A DNA stretch of 64,000 nt, taken from positions 310,001-374,000 of the forward strand of contig NZ_JAUEPM010000001.1 in the NCBI RefSeq assembly GCF_030406385.1, read 5' to 3'. The position numbers were made by a program, and so were the translations under genes. This DNA is from Microbacterium oryzae (GTDB lineage Bacteria; Actinomycetota; Actinomycetes; Actinomycetales; Microbacteriaceae). The notes beneath the pieces were generated by a model. The model was not told the DNA's origin, made no database searches, and saw nothing but the letters and a program-made list of their open reading frames with translations. This document shows positions 17,641 to 25,585 of this stretch, piece after piece (the first letter of the stretch is position 1; each line of letters opens with the position of its first letter).

Positions 17641-18117
17641 TCAGGCGGCCCGCCGGAGCCGGGGTCGGAGCGCGGGCGCGGCCGGCGTGTCCTGCGGGAG
17701 CTCGACCGGCTCGGGCGTCTCGGGCGTATCGGGCGTATCGGGCGTAGCTTCCTCCGGCTCGAGCGCCTCCTGCGGGAGGGCCTCCTGCGGGAGGGCCTCC
17801 TGCGTGTCGACGACGCTGACCCCGTGCTCGGTGACGCCGAGCACGTAACGGATTCCGCCGAACTCGGCCACGACGAGCTGCGCTTTCCCGCCGAGCCCCG
17901 AGCGGGCGACCACGGTGATCCGCTCCTGCGGGGCGCGCGGGGCGCTTCGGGCCGGGAGCAGGGACTGCAGCCGGGCGAGCTTCTTCGGCACGAGCCCCGC
18001 CAGCGGCGAGCCGCCCGTCTCCTGCCCGTCCTGCAGCCGACGGCTCAGCCACCACAGCAGCCCGAGCACGGCGGCCAGCGAGACGATCACGCGCAGCGCG
18101 ACGAGGAGGTCGGCCAT
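17641..18117 (-). CDS. fliO: Flagellar biosynthetic protein FliO-like
   Basis: 158 aa bitopic protein that helps assemble the FliPQR core. One membrane helix at about 3-23 (LLVALRVIVSLAAVLGLLWWL) is followed by a cytoplasmic β-rich FliO-type domain (ERITVVARSGLGGKAQLVVAEFGGIRYVLGV, about 65-96). The acidic Pro-rich tail (106-150) is built from short tandem repeats (EALPQ and DTP units). FliO is poorly conserved, so the call rests on topology, the domain pattern and the position between fliN and fliP. Confidence 0.8.
   Translation of the reverse strand: MADLLVALRVIVSLAAVLGLLWWLSRRLQDGQETGGSPLAGLVPKKLARLQSLLPARSAPRAPQERITVVARSGLGGKAQLVVAEFGGIRYVLGVTEHGVSVVDTQEALPQEALPQEALEPEEATPDTPDTPETPEPVELPQDTPAAPALRPRLRRAA
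17711..17746 (-). repeat. 9-nt tandem repeat in the fliO tail
   Basis: Four copies of tcgggcgta on the plus strand, the first ending in c. They encode part of the ThrProAsp-rich stretch of the FliO C-terminus. In-frame length changes here would be tolerated, so it may vary between strains. Confidence 0.75.
17764..17808 (-). repeat. 15-nt tandem repeat in the fliO tail
   Basis: Unit gcctcctgcgggagg, two perfect copies and a third diverging after gcctcctgcg. It encodes the EALPQ repeat of the FliO tail. The unit is a multiple of 3, so copy-number change keeps the frame. Confidence 0.75.
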
Positions 18118-18776
18118 CAGACGTCCTCGGCGGTCTCGAGGATCCGCTCCACGCGCACGGCGAAGTCGCCGTCGGCGACGACCACGACGCCGTGGCCGAT
18201 GAGCCGCCCGTTCAGCTTGATGTCGGCCGGGGAGCCCGCTGCGCGGTCCAGCTCCACGACTCGGCCGGGCTCCAGGGAGAGCACGTCGCGCACCGGCATC
18301 CGCGTGCGGCCGATCTCCACCACCAGCTCCATCTCCACCCCCGCGATGCGGCTGAGGCTCCCGGGAGCCGCGCGCCCGGCGCTCGGCCGCTCGTCGTCCA
18401 CGCGCACCGCCGCGCGCGCGACCACTCGGCCCTCGGCGCTCACCAGGTCGAACACCTGGGTGCCTCGCGCGGTGAAGACGTCGGCGGCGCCGACGAACGC
18501 CGGCTCACCGAGGGTGCCCGCGCCGAGCACGGCGACCGCGGCTTCGAACACCGGGTGCAGCCGGTCCGCGAGCGGCTGCGTGGCCGAGCCGTCCTCGAGG
18601 AGGTCGGGGTTCTCGACCTGGATGGCGATGCTCGCGCCCGGCGTGCCGGTGAAGGCGACCGCTACCGCGTCCCCTGCCGCCCCGGGATCGGTGGACGGGG
18701 TCGGGATGACGGGGAACCCGAAGGGCAGCTTGGCGGCGATCGCGGCGGCGATCGCCGTCTCGTGGAAGGTGCTCAT
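18117..18776 (-). CDS. fliN: Flagellar motor switch protein FliN (long form)
   Basis: 219 aa, about 80-90 residues longer than enterobacterial FliN. The C-terminal SpoA domain is clear: MELVVEIGRTRMPVRDVLSLEPGRVVELDR, then PADIKLNGRLIGHGVVVVADGDFAVRVERIL. The N-terminal roughly 130 residues have alternating β/α character and no motif I can name; they occupy the place taken by the CheC-like part in FliY, but the DxxxE phosphatase signatures are not visible. It forms the C-ring with FliM and FliG. The ATG overlaps fliM by 4 bp. Confidence 0.88.
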   Translation of the reverse strand: MSTFHETAIAAAIAAKLPFGFPVIPTPSTDPGAAGDAVAVAFTGTPGASIAIQVENPDLLEDGSATQPLADRLHPVFEAAVAVLGAGTLGEPAFVGAADVFTARGTQVFDLVSAEGRVVARAAVRVDDERPSAGRAAPGSLSRIAGVEMELVVEIGRTRMPVRDVLSLEPGRVVELDRAAGSPADIKLNGRLIGHGVVVVADGDFAVRVERILETAEDV

Positions 18777-19669
18777 CGATTCTTCTCCTCGTGGATGGTG
18801 GTGATCGTGCATGCGAGGCGCGAGCCGCGGGTGCCGGGCACGGCGCGGGCGATCGGCATCGAGCCGGCCACGAGCTCGAAGGGCGTGGTCTCCGGATGCG
18901 GCAGGCGCAGCAGGTCGCCCGGAGCCAGGTCGAGCACCTCCCCCGCGCCGATGGTGATCGGCGCGAGTCGGAGGGCGACCTCCATCGGCGTGCTTCTCAC
19001 CTGCGCGAGAGCGAGCCCGGCGGGATGGGCGGTGGCGGCGTTCGCGCCCGTCTGCGCGAGTCCGTCGATGACCGCGGATGCCGGGAGCATGACCGTCGCC
19101 GTCGTCTGGATGTCGCCGAGGCGCATCGCGTACCGGGCGACGACCACCGCGGCGCTGGCGGAGATGACCTGGAGGTACTGGGGGTTGTAATGCACGCCGC
19201 CGAGCACCGGCTCCCCCGGCAGGAGGGGCCCGAGGCTCGCGCCGAGATTCTCGAAGGTCTCCGCCATGAGGTGGCGAACGAGCGCCATCTCGATCGGGGT
19301 GAAGGTGCGCGCCTCGGGAAGCGTCGTGCTCCTGCCGCCCATCATCTGCACGACCCACAGCAGCGCGCTGTCGAGGCCGAACTGCACGATGCAGGTCTCG
19401 TCGCGTTCCGCGAACGACGCTGCCACCATCGCGGTCGTGGCGGGCAGGCCGTCCGCGTACTCGTCGTAGGCGACGAGCTCGACGCCCTCCAGGCTGAGGT
19501 GCGCGCGCATGCGGGTCTTCGCGGTCAGCTGCGCGGACCACAGCCGCGCGAACGCCTCGAACGCCGCCTCGAGCTGACGGGTGTGCTCCCGCCCGAGCTG
19601 CGCCGGCCGGCCGAAGTCGTATGGCTCGTAGCGCAGCTCGCGGTCGTCCACGGGAAGGGCTGGGGTCAT
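18773..19669 (-). CDS. fliM: Flagellar motor switch protein FliM
   Basis: 298 aa C-ring protein. It has the FliM middle domain (LGREHTRQLEAAFEAFARLWSAQL, the MMGGRSTTLPEARTFTPIE loop and NPQYLQVISASAAVVVARYAMRLG) and a C-terminal SpoA domain (MEVALRLAPITIGAGEVLDLAPGDLLRL). The N-terminal CheY-P-binding EIDALL peptide is not visible, and no che genes are present nearby. I chose the ATG at 19669, preceded by GAGGAG 7 nt upstream, rather than the GTG at 19696 without a good ribosome site. Confidence 0.9.
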   Translation of the reverse strand: MTPALPVDDRELRYEPYDFGRPAQLGREHTRQLEAAFEAFARLWSAQLTAKTRMRAHLSLEGVELVAYDEYADGLPATTAMVAASFAERDETCIVQFGLDSALLWVVQMMGGRSTTLPEARTFTPIEMALVRHLMAETFENLGASLGPLLPGEPVLGGVHYNPQYLQVISASAAVVVARYAMRLGDIQTTATVMLPASAVIDGLAQTGANAATAHPAGLALAQVRSTPMEVALRLAPITIGAGEVLDLAPGDLLRLPHPETTPFELVAGSMPIARAVPGTRGSRLACTITTIHEEKNR

Positions 19670-19702
19670 CGTGGTCTCCTCGGATGTAGCGGGCACGCGG
19701 CG

Positions 19703-20515
19703 TCAGCGCCCCCGCGTCGCTTCGGCGATGGCCGGGATCAGCGCCCGCACCTCGTCCTTCTCATCGGACTCGACGACGATGTCGACGCGCCGGTTGCGGG
19801 CGAGCTCCTCGGCGCCGTCCCCCTCCGCGATCGGCCGGGTGTCCGAGAATCCCGTCGCCTTCACCCGCGGCCCGCCGATCCCCTCGTGCTCGACGAGGAA
19901 TCGTGCGACCTGCGTGGCGCGTCCGCCGGAGAGCTCCCAATTGGTGGGGAAGGGCGCGGCGGGGCTTCGGTGGTCGGCGTGACCCTCCACGCTCACCTGG
20001 TTGTCGACATCGGCGAGCACGCCGCCGATCGCGTGGAGCACGGCGCCGGCTTTCGCCGACAGGTCGGTGCTGTTGTCCGCGAAGAACGTCTCCGCCCCGA
20101 CCAGCCCGACCTTCAGCCCGCGGTCGTCGATGACGAACTCCACCGTGTCCTCCAGCCCCTCGGAGGCCAGGGACGCGCGCATCCGCTCGCGGAGCTCCTC
20201 CAGCGATTCGTACTCGGCAGCGGCCATCGCCGCGAGGTCCTCCGGGTCCTCGTCGATGACGGCGTCGGGCGGGACCACGATGCCCTCCACGGTGTCGGCG
20301 CCGCCCTCGGTCACCTCCTGACCGAAGCCGGCGCTCAGGCTGTTCGCGAGCTGCTCGTACTTGCCCTTGTCGACGCTCGACATGGCGAACAGCACGATGA
20401 ACAGGCACATCAGCACGGTCACCATGTCCGCGTAGGAGACCGCCCAGCGCTCGTCGGGCTCGTCGTGCCCGGTCTCGGCCTGCCTCCGCCTGCCGTCTCG
20501 CCGGGCTGCGCTCAC
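19703..20515 (-). CDS. motB: Flagellar stator protein MotB
   Basis: 270 aa stator subunit anchored to peptidoglycan. After a basic N-terminus, the single membrane helix contains the essential proton-carrying Asp30 in SYADMVTVLMCLFIVLFAMSS. A plug/linker follows, and the C-terminal OmpA-like domain has VEGHADHRSP, NWELSGGRATQVARFL and the final ARNRRVDIVV. It starts with GTG overlapping the motA stop (GTGA). Confidence 0.93.
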   Translation of the reverse strand: MSAARRDGRRRQAETGHDEPDERWAVSYADMVTVLMCLFIVLFAMSSVDKGKYEQLANSLSAGFGQEVTEGGADTVEGIVVPPDAVIDEDPEDLAAMAAAEYESLEELRERMRASLASEGLEDTVEFVIDDRGLKVGLVGAETFFADNSTDLSAKAGAVLHAIGGVLADVDNQVSVEGHADHRSPAAPFPTNWELSGGRATQVARFLVEHEGIGGPRVKATGFSDTRPIAEGDGAEELARNRRVDIVVESDEKDEVRALIPAIAEATRGR

Positions 20516-21306
20516 GTGGCGCCCTCCGCCCGCTTCTCGGCCTTGCCCGCGCCGCCCTTCGGCTTCACGGTCACCATCGCCTCGAGGCGCTCCCTCAGCA
20601 GGTGCGGCGCGCTGCCGGACTGGATGGCCAGCATGCCCTCGGTCACGAGCGTCATGCGCTCGATCTCCACAGCGCCCACCCGGCTCAGGCGACCGGCGAT
20701 CGGGTTCCAGATGAAGTTCGCCGAGAGCAGGCCCCAGAGCGTGGCCACGAACGCCGAGGCGATCATCGGGCCGAGGTGGTCGGGCTCGTCGAGGTTCTCG
20801 AGCACGTGGGTGAGCGACACCACGGTGCCCACGATGCCGATGGTGGGGGCATAGCCGCCGAGGGAGGAGAAGAACCGCGACGCGACGTGGTTGCGGGTCG
20901 CCGTCGCCGCGGACTCGTCCTCCATGACCAGGCGGAGATCCTCCGCGTCCGTGCCGTCCGCGAGCGACTGCAGCGCCTGCCGCGTGAATGCGTCCGGGGC
21001 GCCCTCGAGCTCCTGCTCCAGCGCCAGCAGCCCCTCGCCGCGCGCCTTCTCGGCGTACCCGACCAGCACCGGGATGACCGCAGCGGCCGGCGCCTTCGCT
21101 CCTCGCACCATCCGCCCGAGCGATGTCACCGCGAGAATGGTGTCGCGCATCGTGTGGCTCGCGATGCCCACGCCGATCGTCGATCCGAGCACGAGGATCA
21201 TGGGCGCGGGCAGCAGGAGCGCGCTGAGGTGCGCGCCCTCCATCGTGATCATCGCGAACAGCGCGCCGAACGCGGCCAGCACGCCGATGATGAATGCGGG
21301 ATCCAT
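20512..21306 (-). CDS. motA: Flagellar stator protein MotA
   Basis: 264 aa, four membrane segments (about 4-22, 32-52, 150-170, 180-200) around a large cytoplasmic loop with an acidic/basic stretch (EKARGEGLLALEQELEGAPDAF) that would contact FliG. The conserved APTIGIVGTVVSLTHVLENL segment precedes helix 3. Forms the torque-generating unit with MotB. It lies 1 bp after flbD. Confidence 0.94.
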   Translation of the reverse strand: MDPAFIIGVLAAFGALFAMITMEGAHLSALLLPAPMILVLGSTIGVGIASHTMRDTILAVTSLGRMVRGAKAPAAAVIPVLVGYAEKARGEGLLALEQELEGAPDAFTRQALQSLADGTDAEDLRLVMEDESAATATRNHVASRFFSSLGGYAPTIGIVGTVVSLTHVLENLDEPDHLGPMIASAFVATLWGLLSANFIWNPIAGRLSRVGAVEIERMTLVTEGMLAIQSGSAPHLLRERLEAMVTVKPKGGAGKAEKRAEGAT

Positions 21307-21307
21307 C

Positions 21308-21517
21308 TCAGCCCCCCGCGGTCGCGACCGACGCCGCGGCGAGCACGCGGGCTCGGTAGGCCACGATCAGGTCGACGAGCTCGTCGAGGCTCTCCTGCAC
21401 GACGAAGACGTGGCCGTCGACCATGTGCAGGGTGGTGTCCGGCGACGCGTGCGCGCGTTCGATGAGGTCGGGGTTCACGGCGAACCGGGTGCGGTCGAGT
21501 CGCGTGACGACGATCAT
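21308..21517 (-). CDS. flbD: FlbD-like flagellar small protein
   Basis: 69 aa. MIVVTRLDRTRFAVNPDLIERAHASPDTTLHM and then the GHVFVVQESLDELVDLIVAYR core is the FlbD/SwrD family pattern, which in Bacillus is required for full motor torque. The frame extends upstream, but the start is at MIVVTR, where the family begins, with CCGGAGG upstream. It heads the stator/switch operon just downstream of a promoter element. Confidence 0.85.
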   Translation of the reverse strand: MIVVTRLDRTRFAVNPDLIERAHASPDTTLHMVDGHVFVVQESLDELVDLIVAYRARVLAAASVATAGG

Positions 21518-21561
21518 CGGACGACCTCCGGGCTCTGCGCGGGACGGGAAGGGGCGGCTCG

Positions 21562-21593
21562 GACTATCGCGACACCGCACCGAACGGGTAACC
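21562..21593 (-). promoter_or_regulatory. Flagellar promoter element upstream of flbD
   Basis: Minus-strand GGTTACC, 17-nt spacer, CGATAGTC. The -35 box shares its first two bases with the end of the flgE terminator palindrome. It drives the flbD-motA-motB-fliM-fliN-fliO transcript. Confidence 0.8.
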
Positions 21594-21625
21594 AGGAGGG
21601 CCTCCCGCGCGGGAGGCCCTCCTGG
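21592..21625 (-). terminator. Perfect 34-bp palindromic terminator after flgE
   Basis: Each arm is the 17-mer CCAGGAGGGCCTCCCGC or its complement, with no unpaired loop bases in the DNA. It lies 9 bp past the flgE stop and ends the long flgB-to-flgE operon. No T-run follows; instead the flbD promoter starts at once. Confidence 0.7.
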
Positions 21626-21634
21626 GAATCAGGG

Positions 21635-22798
21635 TCAGCGCTTGAGCTGGGTGAGCTCCTGCAGGACCTCGTCGCTCGTGGTGATGATGCGGGCGTTGGC
21701 CTGGAAGCCGCGCTGGGCCACGATGAGGTTGGTGAACTCCTGCGACAGGTCCACGTTGCTCATCTCCAGCGCGCCGGAGACGAGGCCGCCGAAGCCGGCC
21801 TGGCCGGCCTCGCCCATCTGCACCGCGCCCGAGTTCACCGTCGCGCGGAACGCGGTGCCGCCGACCTTCTCGAGTCCCTCGGGGTTGGTGAAGCTCGCCA
21901 TGGCGATCTTCCCGAGCGTCTCGGTCTTGCCGTTGCTGAACGTTCCGACGATGGAGCCGTCGTCAGTGATCGAGTACGACTCCAGCGCACCCGCGGCGGC
22001 CCCATCCTGCGCGGTGATCGCCACGGTCGACATCTCGGCGTAGCCCGTCACGCCCGTCAGGTCGACGCTCACGCCGCCGGCGGGGAGCACGAGCCCGCCG
22101 ACCTGCTCGCCGTCGTCGAAGCGCAGGCTGCCGGTGGCCCCGCTGGCGGGGTCCGACACGTCCCAGCCGGCCGCGGTCCTGGTGAAGGTGAGGCTCAGGG
22201 TCGACGGGGTGCCCGCGGCGTCGTACACCGTGATGTCGCGGACGAGCTCCTCGCCGACGGCCGCCGTGGAGGGCAGGTTGCCCGCGACCGTGGCGGAGCT
22301 GGTGGCGCGGGCAGGCGCGACGGCGTCCTTCGACAGCACGATGTCGCCGGGCGCCGCTCCCGTGCCGACGACGCCGTTCTCAGCGGCCCAGCCCTGCACG
22401 ATCGATCCGTCGGCGGTGACCATCTTGCCCGTCGCGTCGAACGAGAAGCCCCCGGAGCGGGTGTAGAGCGTCTCACCGCCCGAGCGGACCGCGAAGAAGC
22501 CGTCGCCCGCGATCATCAGGTCGGTCGGGCGCCCCGTCGACTGCGCGGAGCCCTGAGCGAAGTTCGTCTGAACGCCGGCGACCTGCACGCCCAGGCCCAC
22601 CTGCGCGGGGTTCTTCCCGCCGACCTGGTCGTCGGGGATGCCCGGGTTGCCGATGAGCTGCGACAGCGAGTCCTCGAACTGCACCGAGGAGCCCTTGAAG
22701 CCGGCGGTGTTGACGTTCGCGATGTTGTTGCCGGTGACGTCGAGCATCGTCTGGTGCGAGCGGAGGCCGGAGATGCCGGAGTAGAGCGAGCGGAGCAT
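21635..22798 (-). CDS. flgE: Flagellar hook protein FlgE
   Basis: 387 aa hook subunit. The N-terminus MLRSLYSGISGLRSHQTMLD followed by VTGNNIANVNTAGFKGSSVQFED is the hook/rod signature. The C-terminus has GALEMSNVDLSQEFTNLIV, AQRGFQANARIITTSDEVLQELTQLKR. The start at 22798 is set by the conserved MLRSLYSG. It is the only FlgE/FlgF/FlgG-type protein in the window, so it must be the hook unless distal rod genes lie elsewhere. Last gene of the flgB operon. Confidence 0.95.
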   Translation of the reverse strand: MLRSLYSGISGLRSHQTMLDVTGNNIANVNTAGFKGSSVQFEDSLSQLIGNPGIPDDQVGGKNPAQVGLGVQVAGVQTNFAQGSAQSTGRPTDLMIAGDGFFAVRSGGETLYTRSGGFSFDATGKMVTADGSIVQGWAAENGVVGTGAAPGDIVLSKDAVAPARATSSATVAGNLPSTAAVGEELVRDITVYDAAGTPSTLSLTFTRTAAGWDVSDPASGATGSLRFDDGEQVGGLVLPAGGVSVDLTGVTGYAEMSTVAITAQDGAAAGALESYSITDDGSIVGTFSNGKTETLGKIAMASFTNPEGLEKVGGTAFRATVNSGAVQMGEAGQAGFGGLVSGALEMSNVDLSQEFTNLIVAQRGFQANARIITTSDEVLQELTQLKR

Positions 22799-22818
22799 GG
22801 GGTTCTCTCTTCCTGGGG

Positions 22819-23283
22819 TCAGTTGGTCGCGGTTGTCGTGGGGGCGGGCACCGCAGGCGCCGGCGCCGCCGGGGCGGCGAGCCCGAGGATGGCGTCGAGC
22901 GACACCGTCTGATCGCCGACGGTCACCTGCGGGACGGGGCCGTCGAAGGAGACCTTCGTGACCACGCCGGTGGCGGTCTCGCCGTCGGCGCCGAGGTAGC
23001 TGGCCTGCTGGCCGATCAGGGCGGCCGCGGCCTGGCGCATGCTGAGCGCGAACGCCTCGCTGCTGTTCTCGGTGAGAGCCGTCAGCTGCTCCATGCTCGC
23101 GAGCTCCGTGGTCTGCGAGATCATCGCATTGGTGTCCATCGGGCTGGAGGGGTCCTGGTTGGTCAGCTGGGCGACGAGGAGCTGGAGGAAGACCTCGCTG
23201 TCCAGGGTCTGCTTGGGGGCGGCCGCGCGGGTCGCTCCCGTGTCGTAGGTCGAGCTCGTTGCGCTCACGGCGTCGATGGGCAT
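22819..23283 (-). CDS. flgD: Hook-capping protein FlgD
   Basis: 154 aa, the scaffold for hook polymerisation. The conserved core is SEVFLQLLVAQLTNQDPSSPMDTNAMISQTTELASMEQLTALTEN (about 29-73). It is short: the Tudor/fibronectin-like C-terminal part of enterobacterial FlgD is reduced to a stub ending in a Pro/Ala/Thr tail. It starts at MPIDAVSAT, just after fliK and before flgE, the usual order. Confidence 0.92.
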   Translation of the reverse strand: MPIDAVSATSSTYDTGATRAAAPKQTLDSEVFLQLLVAQLTNQDPSSPMDTNAMISQTTELASMEQLTALTENSSEAFALSMRQAAAALIGQQASYLGADGETATGVVTKVSFDGPVPQVTVGDQTVSLDAILGLAAPAAPAPAVPAPTTTATN

Positions 23284-23297
23284 GAGTGAGGCTCCTC

Positions 23298-24803
23298 TCA
23301 GGCGAAGGTGTCGAGGCCGGCGCCGCCGGCCAGGGCGAGGGGTGTCGGGATGGCGCGAGCCGCCATCCGCTCGGACGCGTGCGGATGACGCGGGTCGGGT
23401 CCGGGCTCGCGCCGCGGCGACTGCTGTTCGCCGGGCCCTCCCCCGGTGCCGGACTGCGCACCGCGGTCCGCGGCGTCGTGACCGGCTGCCGCTCCGAGGC
23501 TGAGGGTCGCGTGCGGCATCACCGCGGCGAGGTCGCGCCGCAGGTCGGACACGATCGACCGCAGCGCGTCCCTTCCGGCATCGGTGCCGCCGAGCAGCTC
23601 CACCTGGACCTCTCCGCGCGACGTGATGTGCGCGCGGACGGTCACCGGGCCGAGATCGTCGGGATGGACGGTCATGGTGAGCCGGTGATCCCCGGCCGGA
23701 CGCTGCGCGATGCTCACCACGACCGGCGACACCTGCGCTGCGATCGCGCGCGGGGATGCGATGTCGGACGGCGCCGCGGCGACAGCAGAAGCCGGCGCGG
23801 TGGGGGCCGGCGCGGTGGGGGCCGGCGCGGTGGTGGCCGGCGCGGTGCGGGCCGGCGGGCCAGCCGGGCGCGCGGCGTCCGACACGTCGCGGATCGCGGT
23901 CGGCCCGTCGGGCAGGGCCGGTCGCACGCGGGCGAGGTGATCGGTCTCCGGTGGCGGGAGCGCCGCCGCCGAGGCGGTCGGCGAGGCGGCGGACGCGACA
24001 TCGGGCTGCGCGCCGGCGTCTCCGGGGGTGCCCGAGGCGCGAGGCGCGGAGGAGCCGACGGCGGTCGGCGCCGCAACGGCTCCCGTCGCCTGTCGAGCGC
24101 TCACGGCATCCTTCCCCGGCTTCGTGGTCGCGGGGCCGGTGGGCTCTGCAGCGCTCGGCGCGATCGAGGAGGACACCCACGCGGGGGGCGCGGATGCCGG
24201 CGTGTTGGGAGTCGGCGCCGAAGAGTCGAGGGCCGAAGGCGCCGAGGTCCCTGCAGGCGAGGCTGGCGCCGCGTTCAGGACCGGGGCCGGCTGCGCGGAG
24301 GCTGGCGACGCCGACGCGGTTCCACGCGCATCACGAACCGGCACTGCCGCGTCCACCGAGGCGTTCGAGGCGGCGGCTGGGACGCCCGGCAGCACCGGGG
24401 CCGGGGCGGCGGGTGCGGTCGTCCCGGACGCGGTGAACGCCGACCCGCGGCTCGCAGCGCCGTTGCCAGGATCGGCGGGCGTCGATGGGGTGGATCCGGG
24501 AGCGATCGAGGGTGCTGCGCCCGCGATCGCGGCAGCAGCCGGCAGGGCCGGAGCGGTCCCGTCTGGCAGCGCGACGGTCGACCCGATCGCCGTCTGCTGC
24601 CCTTCGCGGGCCGTCGTCTCGGCGGCGGCTTCCTCGTCGTCTTCGATCCATCCGCGGCCATCGACGGTCGAGCCGGTGGACTCGGTGCCGAAGGCGCGGG
24701 CGAGCGCTGCATCGAATCCCACCCCGCCGTCTTCCGTCCCTCGCCGGTGGTCGCTCGTCGCAGGTGCGGCGGGGGGCGGGAGGATCATCCTGACCGAGGT
24801 CAT
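23298..24803 (-). CDS. fliK: Flagellar hook-length control protein FliK
   Basis: 501 aa exported ruler. Residues about 1-360 are low-complexity Ala/Pro/Ser/Thr-rich, as expected for an unstructured ruler. The C-terminal Flg_hook domain follows: HRLTMTVHPDDLGPVTVRAHI, GEVQVELLGGTDAGRDAL and LRRDLAAV, which in FliK contacts FlhB and triggers the specificity switch. It overlaps the NlpC/P60 gene (ATGA). Internal 15-nt tandem repeats could change its length and so hook length. Confidence 0.9.
   Translation of the reverse strand: MTSVRMILPPPAAPATSDHRRGTEDGGVGFDAALARAFGTESTGSTVDGRGWIEDDEEAAAETTAREGQQTAIGSTVALPDGTAPALPAAAAIAGAAPSIAPGSTPSTPADPGNGAASRGSAFTASGTTAPAAPAPVLPGVPAAASNASVDAAVPVRDARGTASASPASAQPAPVLNAAPASPAGTSAPSALDSSAPTPNTPASAPPAWVSSSIAPSAAEPTGPATTKPGKDAVSARQATGAVAAPTAVGSSAPRASGTPGDAGAQPDVASAASPTASAAALPPPETDHLARVRPALPDGPTAIRDVSDAARPAGPPARTAPATTAPAPTAPAPTAPASAVAAAPSDIASPRAIAAQVSPVVVSIAQRPAGDHRLTMTVHPDDLGPVTVRAHITSRGEVQVELLGGTDAGRDALRSIVSDLRRDLAAVMPHATLSLGAAAGHDAADRGAQSGTGGGPGEQQSPRREPGPDPRHPHASERMAARAIPTPLALAGGAGLDTFA
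23791..23850 (-). repeat. 15-nt tandem repeat inside fliK
   Basis: Four copies of gccggcgcggtgggg (two perfect, the last two with one or two changes) encoding a PAPTA repeat in the FliK ruler region. The unit is a multiple of 3, so expansion or loss preserves frame and would change ruler length. Confidence 0.85.
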
Positions 24804-25585
24804 GCGAGCAGCCCCGCGAGGCCCTGCAGCGACGACCCGGATGCGGCTGCGCCCGACGTCTGCACGGCGAACATCGCCTGCAGCGCGGCGATGAGCTGGG
24901 CGTCGCCGGTCGCGGAAGCCGTCGCTTTCACCGGCTGCGCGACGGCCGCCTGCGCGACGATGGGCGGCGCGGTCACCGCGACCTCGGAGTCGGCGGGCAC
25001 GACGCGGCGGATCGTGGCGATCTCGGCGGGCCCGTAGAAGTTGTCGACGATCTGCACGTCCTTGCCGGGTCGCGGCGCGTGCAGCACCTTGCCGTCGCCG
25101 ATGTAGATGACGACGTGCCCCTCGCCGTGCGGGATGATGAGGTCGCCAGGCTGCACCTGATCGAGGGAGGGCACCTCGACCCCGACGTCGGCCTGGTCCT
25201 GCACGACGCGCGGCACGTCGACGCCGAGGTCGGCGAACACGCGCTGCACGAGTCCCGAGCAGTCCATGCCGGTCTCGTCCTCGCCGCCGAACACGTACGG
25301 CACGCCGAGGTACTTCTTCGCCTGCTCGACGACCGCCGATCCGGTCACTTTCCCGTCGCCCGTGAGGAACGGCGCCTTCACCGACGGCGGGAGCTCTCCG
25401 ATCGGCGCCGTCGCCTGGGGCTGGGTCGCCGCATCAAGCGCCGTCGCGAACTGCGCGGCGCCCGTGGTGGCGGGCTGCGCGGCCGCGACCGGCGACGCCT
25501 GCGCCGCGCGCGCTGCTGGATCGAGGGAGGTGATGCGGCTCTCGATCTCGCCGACGCGGGCGACGACCGCCTCGACCCCGCTCAT
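24800..25585 (-). CDS. NlpC/P60 peptidoglycan endopeptidase of the flagellar operon
   Basis: 261 aa. An Ala-rich N-terminal linker (1-80) precedes an NlpC/P60 domain (about 81-185) with the complete catalytic set Cys109 (GMDCSG), His157 (GHVVIYIG) and His169 (VLHAPRPG). These enzymes cut the γ-D-Glu-diaminoacyl bond in peptidoglycan. No clear Sec signal is seen, so it may leave through the flagellar export channel. Placed between fliJ and fliK with 4-bp overlaps on both sides, it is well placed to open the wall for the rod or hook, the job FlgJ does in Gram-negatives by a different chemistry. Confidence 0.88.
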   Translation of the reverse strand: MSGVEAVVARVGEIESRITSLDPAARAAQASPVAAAQPATTGAAQFATALDAATQPQATAPIGELPPSVKAPFLTGDGKVTGSAVVEQAKKYLGVPYVFGGEDETGMDCSGLVQRVFADLGVDVPRVVQDQADVGVEVPSLDQVQPGDLIIPHGEGHVVIYIGDGKVLHAPRPGKDVQIVDNFYGPAEIATIRRVVPADSEVAVTAPPIVAQAAVAQPVKATASATGDAQLIAALQAMFAVQTSGAAASGSSLQGLAGLLA

